10,441 bases of DNA from Flavobacteriaceae bacterium. GTDB lineage: Bacteria > Bacteroidota > Bacteroidia > Flavobacteriales > Flavobacteriaceae. The translations under genes were made by a program, and so were the position numbers. The stretch is from the NCBI GenBank assembly GCA_016649785.1, contig JAENXB010000090.1, forward strand, positions 1-10,441. Reading direction: 5' to 3'. Under the pieces are notes generated by a model. That model saw only the letters and a list, made by a program, of their open reading frames with translations. It searched no databases and was not told where the DNA came from. Shown here in pieces: positions 7,482 to 10,441 of the stretch; position 1 is the first letter of the stretch; every line of letters starts with the position of its first letter.

Positions 7482-8062
7482 TACCAAATTCTTTTGTGAA
7501 GTGTTATTTTAAATCCTGTGTGGTTGCTCATTGGGTTGTAATATGCCCCGGCACTTATGCCCAGGTCATTTTTGCTTATGTATGTTAAATTCAATTCCAG
7601 GGCTTCAATTCCAAAAATAGGTGAGTAGCCCAGCCCAGGAGAAATAAATAAACCACTTGCATTTTTAGTGATGGTTGTGGTAATTTCTTTATGGTCAATT
7701 TCAGCAATGATGTTTTTTTTCAATACCCTACCTTCAGAAATGATATAGGAAAAAATACGGGCATTGTCTAAAATTGTCGTGTCCTGATAAAGGTTGACTT
7801 CTTTAACCTGGCTCCGTTCTTCTCTTGGAAGATTCCTTTCATCTTTGACTTTGACAATCCTATCCCGGTATTCAATGATCTTTATTTTTTCAGGCGTACG
7901 GTTTTTAATTTTAAAATCCTGCGAACTATCAATTCGGGTTGTGGTTTTCTCTACCCGATTTGAAATAGTAGTATCACCAGATCCATTTTTGCCGCATCCT
8001 TTAAAAAAAAGGAGGATCGCTAAAATGGCAATAATGATATATCCTATATTTGGGAATTTCAT
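7481..8062 (-). CDS. Membrane-anchored protein with beta-rich C-terminus
   Basis: This 193-aa protein has an N-terminal hydrophobic segment (IGYIIIAILAILLFF, 6-20) followed by KGC (21-23), a poor lipobox because Lys sits at -2. A charged region (about 35-90) looks extended or coiled. The C-terminal 55 residues (137-193) alternate polar and hydrophobic residues in Gly-rich strands, with YYNP (174-177) and a terminal Trp, as in outer-membrane beta-strands. I recognise no family. The topology would let it reach from the inner membrane towards the outer membrane, so a spanin-like or envelope-bridging role is possible but unproven. It follows the 46-aa gene with two stop codons directly before its ATG, and it overlaps the LEA-like gene. 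Confidence 0.8.
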   Translation of the reverse strand: MKFPNIGYIIIAILAILLFFKGCGKNGSGDTTISNRVEKTTTRIDSSQDFKIKNRTPEKIKIIEYRDRIVKVKDERNLPREERSQVKEVNLYQDTTILDNARIFSYIISEGRVLKKNIIAEIDHKEITTTITKNASGLFISPGLGYSPIFGIEALELNLTYISKNDLGISAGAYYNPMSNHTGFKITLHKRIW

Positions 8063-8065
8063 TTA

Positions 8066-8206
8066 TTAAAAATTTCCTGAAGGGGTTAAATTTTGGGCAA
8101 ACAACTGATCTTTTTTATGATCCACATATTCCATCAATTCCCTTATTTTACATCGTTGGCGGCGATATTTTTCAACTTCTGCATTATAAGGTTTATCGGT
8201 GTCCAC
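8066..8206 (-). CDS. Small 46-aa ORF with GTG start
   Basis: This ORF fills the only sizeable hole (8066-8192) in the gene run. GTG at 8206 overlaps the last 14 bp of the holin-like gene, and TAA TAA ends it directly before the ATG of the 193-aa gene. A stop codon two codons upstream in the same frame leaves GTG as the only plausible full-length start; an internal ATG at codon 25 is the alternative. The product is hydrophilic and probably helical (VEKYRRQRCKIRELMEYVDH, 11-30), with no membrane segment. No family is recognised. The perfect fit between neighbours argues that it is a real gene; short length and a non-ATG start argue for caution. Confidence 0.55.
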   Translation of the reverse strand: MDTDKPYNAEVEKYRRQRCKIRELMEYVDHKKDQLFAQNLTPSGNF

Positions 8207-8474
8207 GGCTCATATTGTTTAGCTGTTCAACGAATTGGTGATATTTATTTACCAGGGTAATAATATCCTTATTTCCCTCTTTCAAATCCTTTGTGTGTTC
8301 TGCCACAATTCCGGCTATTTTATCATCTCTTGAAATTATCTCCTTTTTCAAAAGTTGGTTTTGCCAAATCAAATACACCATGAAAAAGATCATTAGCCCT
8401 ATTACACTAACACTTTGGATGGATAGTATATCTTTTACATCACCTGCGGTTTGAAGTAGCAATAATGATATCAT
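8193..8474 (-). CDS. Holin-like small membrane protein
   Basis: This 93-aa protein has a short hydrophobic N-terminus, one transmembrane segment (about 21-38, SVSVIGLMIFFMVYLIWQ), and a charged helical or coiled-coil tail (40-90; KKEIISRDDKIAGIVAEHTK at 43-62). This layout, one span plus a cytoplasmic coiled coil, resembles small phage holin/BhlA-type proteins and other phage membrane proteins, though no signature motif is present. It sits after a secreted protein gene (24-bp gap) and overlaps the 46-aa ORF. Lysis is one option; a membrane anchor for another phage protein is another. Confidence 0.75.
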   Translation of the reverse strand: MISLLLLQTAGDVKDILSIQSVSVIGLMIFFMVYLIWQNQLLKKEIISRDDKIAGIVAEHTKDLKEGNKDIITLVNKYHQFVEQLNNMSRGHR

Positions 8475-8498
8475 AAATCGGGTAGTTTTATGTTGTGA

Positions 8499-9002
8499 TT
8501 AAAGTTGCTTTACCAACGGATGCTTTTTGGCCAACTTTTCGAAAAATATTCTTTTTTGTGTGGAATTTTGGCGGCGGTTGTAAGCCCAATGCTCGTATTT
8601 TGGACCCATCTCCCAACGGTCACTCATAAAGTCAAGGTTACTGCTATTTTTATCCGGTTTTAGACCATATAGAATCCCCATTTGCCTATAAAAAATTGCC
8701 CTCATCAAATTAGGATATAGAAGTAACTTAGAATTTAACCAAACTTCCTGTCCTCCTTCAATTTCTACTACACCTCCTATAAAATTCATATCGGCTTCGA
8801 TCAAGACAACCTTTTGCAAGCTGATTAACTGCGGTGCATAATCAACCCGGTAATAAATTGCACTATTGTAAAATTCAGTGAGTAATTCAGGTAATGCAGG
8901 ATCATTGGTTATGATATGATCTACCGGTTTTACATTGGTATCTACCTGGGCAACTGAAAATACAGTGATAAAAAGGCTTAGGACTATCAAATAATTTTTC
9001 AT
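8499..9002 (-). CDS. Secreted protein, possible inactive metallopeptidase
   Basis: This 167-aa protein starts with a clear signal peptide (MKNYLIVLSLFITVFSVA, with A|Q cleavage near residue 18/19, typical of Bacteroidota), so it acts in the periplasm or outside. Residues 106-114, RQMGILYGL, align without gaps to the zincin motif HELGHxxGL, keeping both Gly residues and the final Leu but replacing His, Glu and His by Arg, Gln and Ile. A Met at 126 (DFMSD) falls where short zincins carry their met-turn. Its strand-rich VVLIEADMNFIGGVVEIEGG (65-84) precedes the helix as expected. The fold suggestion is inference: it may be a catalytically dead zincin-like protein or an unrelated fold with a chance match. 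It lies 9 bp downstream of the membrane protein gene. Confidence 0.75.
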   Translation of the reverse strand: MKNYLIVLSLFITVFSVAQVDTNVKPVDHIITNDPALPELLTEFYNSAIYYRVDYAPQLISLQKVVLIEADMNFIGGVVEIEGGQEVWLNSKLLLYPNLMRAIFYRQMGILYGLKPDKNSSNLDFMSDRWEMGPKYEHWAYNRRQNSTQKRIFFEKLAKKHPLVKQL

Positions 9003-9011
9003 AATAAGGTT

Positions 9012-9266
9012 TTAAAGGGTTAAAAAAATATAAATTAGAATTGCTGGCACTTGGAGAAAAAAGAAATTACGCCAATTCCATTGCAGAAATACATGTTCCA
9101 TGTAATACTCCCTCAAAACTGCAACTGCCATAATTTGAACCAAAGCCCAAACAGGATGGAACCCACTTAATAAGGTTGAGCCACCAAAAAATATGGCCAA
9201 AACAAGGCCGTACAAAAATTGGTTATACCAGGTTGTGTTTTCTACTATTTGTTGAAAATTTTTCAT
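9012..9266 (-). CDS. Small multi-span membrane protein
   Basis: This 84-aa protein is very hydrophobic and aromatic, with probable membrane segments at about 16-34, 38-52 and 66-83 and a polar loop REYYMEHVFLQWNWRN (52-67) between the last two. The plan (span, span, 'KEx(Y/D)'-like acidic loop, span) resembles small membrane proteins often found in Bacteroidota phages, but no family can be named. It is separated by 26 bp from the DUF11 gene and by 9 bp from the secreted protein gene. It could be a holin in a lysis cassette or an envelope-modifying protein. Confidence 0.75.
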   Translation of the reverse strand: MKNFQQIVENTTWYNQFLYGLVLAIFFGGSTLLSGFHPVWALVQIMAVAVLREYYMEHVFLQWNWRNFFFLQVPAILIYIFLTL

Positions 9267-9292
9267 AACGAAACTTTTAAAATTGATTGTTA

Positions 9293-10441
9293 TTAAGCTA
9301 TTGGAACCGGTGTAACTGAATCTGTATTATCTACTGGCATATCTTCAGCTTCAGATCCATCAATCGAAACATCTACCTGATATGGCCCAGCTGCTTCAAC
9401 GGTTGCAGTAATATTTATGATATCATTTGCACCAATGGCCAGGTTGCCAATAGTCCAAATACCTGTACCTGAAACATAACCTCCAGCGGCATCATCACTA
9501 ACATACGTGTATCCGGCAGGAAGTAGTGAAGTGGCCAGTACATTTGTAGCCGGTTTATTCCCGTTGTTATTTCCGGTAATCGTAAAGACTACATTGTTAC
9601 CAATAGTGGGTGCTGCATTATCAACCACAATAGTTGTGGATAGATCATTAATAGCTGCTACTGGTATTGTGGTTGCATTCGCTGTATTATCTCCCGGTGC
9701 GATTTCTATCTCATTAGATGCAATAGAAGCATCCACTTGATATGGTCCGGCCGCTTCAACGGTTGCAGTAATGTTTATAATATCACTTGTAGAAATTGCA
9801 AGATCCCCAACAGTCCAAATACCTGTAACAGAATCATAAACTCCTGCGGCATCATCACTAACATAGGTATATCCGGAAGGAAGTAAAGAAGTGGCCTGAA
9901 CATTTGTTGCGGCATTGCCTAAATTATTGCTTGCCGTAATGGTAAAAATAACATCATTACCTACTATTGGTGCTGCATTATCTACCACAATACCAACCGT
10001 TAAATCAATTGGATTTTCTTTTTGTGCAGACAATTCTATAAAGGTTCTGTTATAATCAGCATCCATACTTTCGTAATACAAAGCATCACTCGCATCGTTC
10101 TTTTTAAGATTTTTATTATAAAGTGAAGTTAGATGATCATATAAGTATAAACCATTCACCCTATTTGGGTTAGAATCTAAAAACATCATGTCATTCAGAA
10201 AAATACGGTCACAAAGCCCTGTAACTCTAAAACCAACATTAGATAAGATGCTTGAAGATATTTTTATAACCTCTCTCCTATAATCTCCATCATTCTGTAC
10301 ACTTGGCTGATTAAAGGAATGGTAAAAGAAAAATGATGAATTTATAATCTTTGAATTTTCTAAAAAGATGTATGGCATAACACCTGAAAAGACAGAATTA
10401 AAACTAACAGTATCTTGGGAAGTAACAAAAAGCCACCATAC
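9293..10441 (-). CDS. DUF11-repeat protein, 5' end outside window
   Basis: The frame has no stop from 10378 up to the window edge (the codons above the Met at 10378 read VWWLFVTSQDTVSFNSVFSGV), so this is the 3' part of a longer gene and the Met is probably internal. Numbering from that Met, 1-124 is an unassigned domain rich in Asn, Tyr and Phe. Residues 125-244 and 245-361 are two DUF11-type Ig-like repeats with an exact 120-aa period and about 68% identity over 117 positions counted by eye (shared DNAAP, GYTYVSDDAAG, TGIWT, and DIINITATVEAAGPYQVD). No C-terminal sorting domain follows; the protein ends just after repeat two. DUF11 repeats occur in surface adhesins and phage appendages, so a tail-fibre or surface protein is likely. 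Confidence 0.85.
   Translation of the reverse strand, partial: VWWLFVTSQDTVSFNSVFSGVMPYIFLENSKIINSSFFFYHSFNQPSVQNDGDYRREVIKISSSILSNVGFRVTGLCDRIFLNDMMFLDSNPNRVNGLYLYDHLTSLYNKNLKKNDASDALYYESMDADYNRTFIELSAQKENPIDLTVGIVVDNAAPIVGNDVIFTITASNNLGNAATNVQATSLLPSGYTYVSDDAAGVYDSVTGIWTVGDLAISTSDIINITATVEAAGPYQVDASIASNEIEIAPGDNTANATTIPVAAINDLSTTIVVDNAAPTIGNNVVFTITGNNNGNKPATNVLATSLLPAGYTYVSDDAAGGYVSGTGIWTIGNLAIGANDIINITATVEAAGPYQVDVSIDGSEAEDMPVDNTDSVTPVPIA
9296..9646 (-). repeat. DUF11 tandem repeat unit B (351 bp)
   Basis: This is the second, C-terminal unit, ending directly before the stop codon. It is three codons shorter than the 120-codon period. The outer strands diverge from unit A most near residues 340-361 of the visible part, where B is more acidic (EAEDMPVDN). 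Confidence 0.85.
9647..10006 (-). repeat. DUF11 tandem repeat unit A (360 bp)
   Basis: This is the first of two in-frame tandem units in the DUF11 protein. It is the same length as the period to unit B, with no indel between them. The segments around GYTYVSDDAAG and DIINITATVEAAGPYQVD remain nearly identical at DNA level, which suggests recent duplication or gene conversion. Confidence 0.85.

Noticed and set aside
7482..7487. TTG start two codons upstream for the LEA-like gene
   Set aside because: The ATG at 7481 gives a TAATG junction like others in this operon and avoids a rare start; the longer form cannot be fully excluded.
7994..8002. Lipoprotein signal (FFKGC) in the 193-aa protein
   Set aside because: Lys at -2 and Phe at -3 do not fit the lipobox; a plain membrane anchor explains the hydrophobic stretch.
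9296..10006. CRISPR-like or non-coding repeat array
   Set aside because: Two 360-bp units in frame encode DUF11 domains; there are no short repeats with unique spacers.

Overview
The window looks like accessory DNA, most probably a phage/prophage or a related integrative element, of a Bacteroidota (Flavobacteriia-like) host. This rests on AT-rich sequence, near-complete coding on one strand, AT-rich leaders without clear Shine-Dalgarno sequences, a TAnnTTTG-type -7 box at the left edge, a signal peptide ending in the A|Q cleavage typical of the phylum, and a DUF11-repeat protein. No integrase, capsid, terminase or conjugation gene lies inside the window, so 'phage' rather than 'plasmid or ICE' is inference.

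Every supported gene is on the minus strand, so transcription runs from high to low coordinates. Gaps are at most 26 bp and many genes overlap by ATGA or TAATG, so the whole window reads as one long operon. Transcription-order layout: (1) 10441-9293, the 3' part of a protein ending in two DUF11 Ig-like repeats; its frame stays open to the window edge. (2) 9266-7017, six small genes: a multi-span membrane protein, a secreted protein resembling an inactivated zinc metallopeptidase, a holin-like membrane/coiled-coil protein, a 46-residue GTG-start ORF, a membrane-anchored protein with a beta-rich C-terminus, and a membrane-anchored LEA-type-2-like domain. (3) 7016-107, a tightly coupled DNA-processing module: an adenine-N6 methyltransferase, two small unknowns of 62 and 80 aa, a 1206-aa SNF2-type helicase, and a 716-aa protein with Lys-rich linkers and a C-terminal RadA/DnaB-like ATPase.

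Module 3 resembles the methyltransferase/helicase content of the giant 'polyvalent proteins' of phages and conjugative elements, but here split into separate genes. Its most striking detail is that the helicase and the 80-aa protein end in nearly the same basic amphipathic tail, encoded by about 60 bp of near-identical DNA that differs by one in-frame hexanucleotide. This suggests that the two proteins share a partner or assemble together. Module 2 could be a lysis or envelope-modification cassette. No RNA genes or CRISPR were seen. The only non-coding stretch longer than 30 bp is 1-106, which holds a possible leftward promoter.
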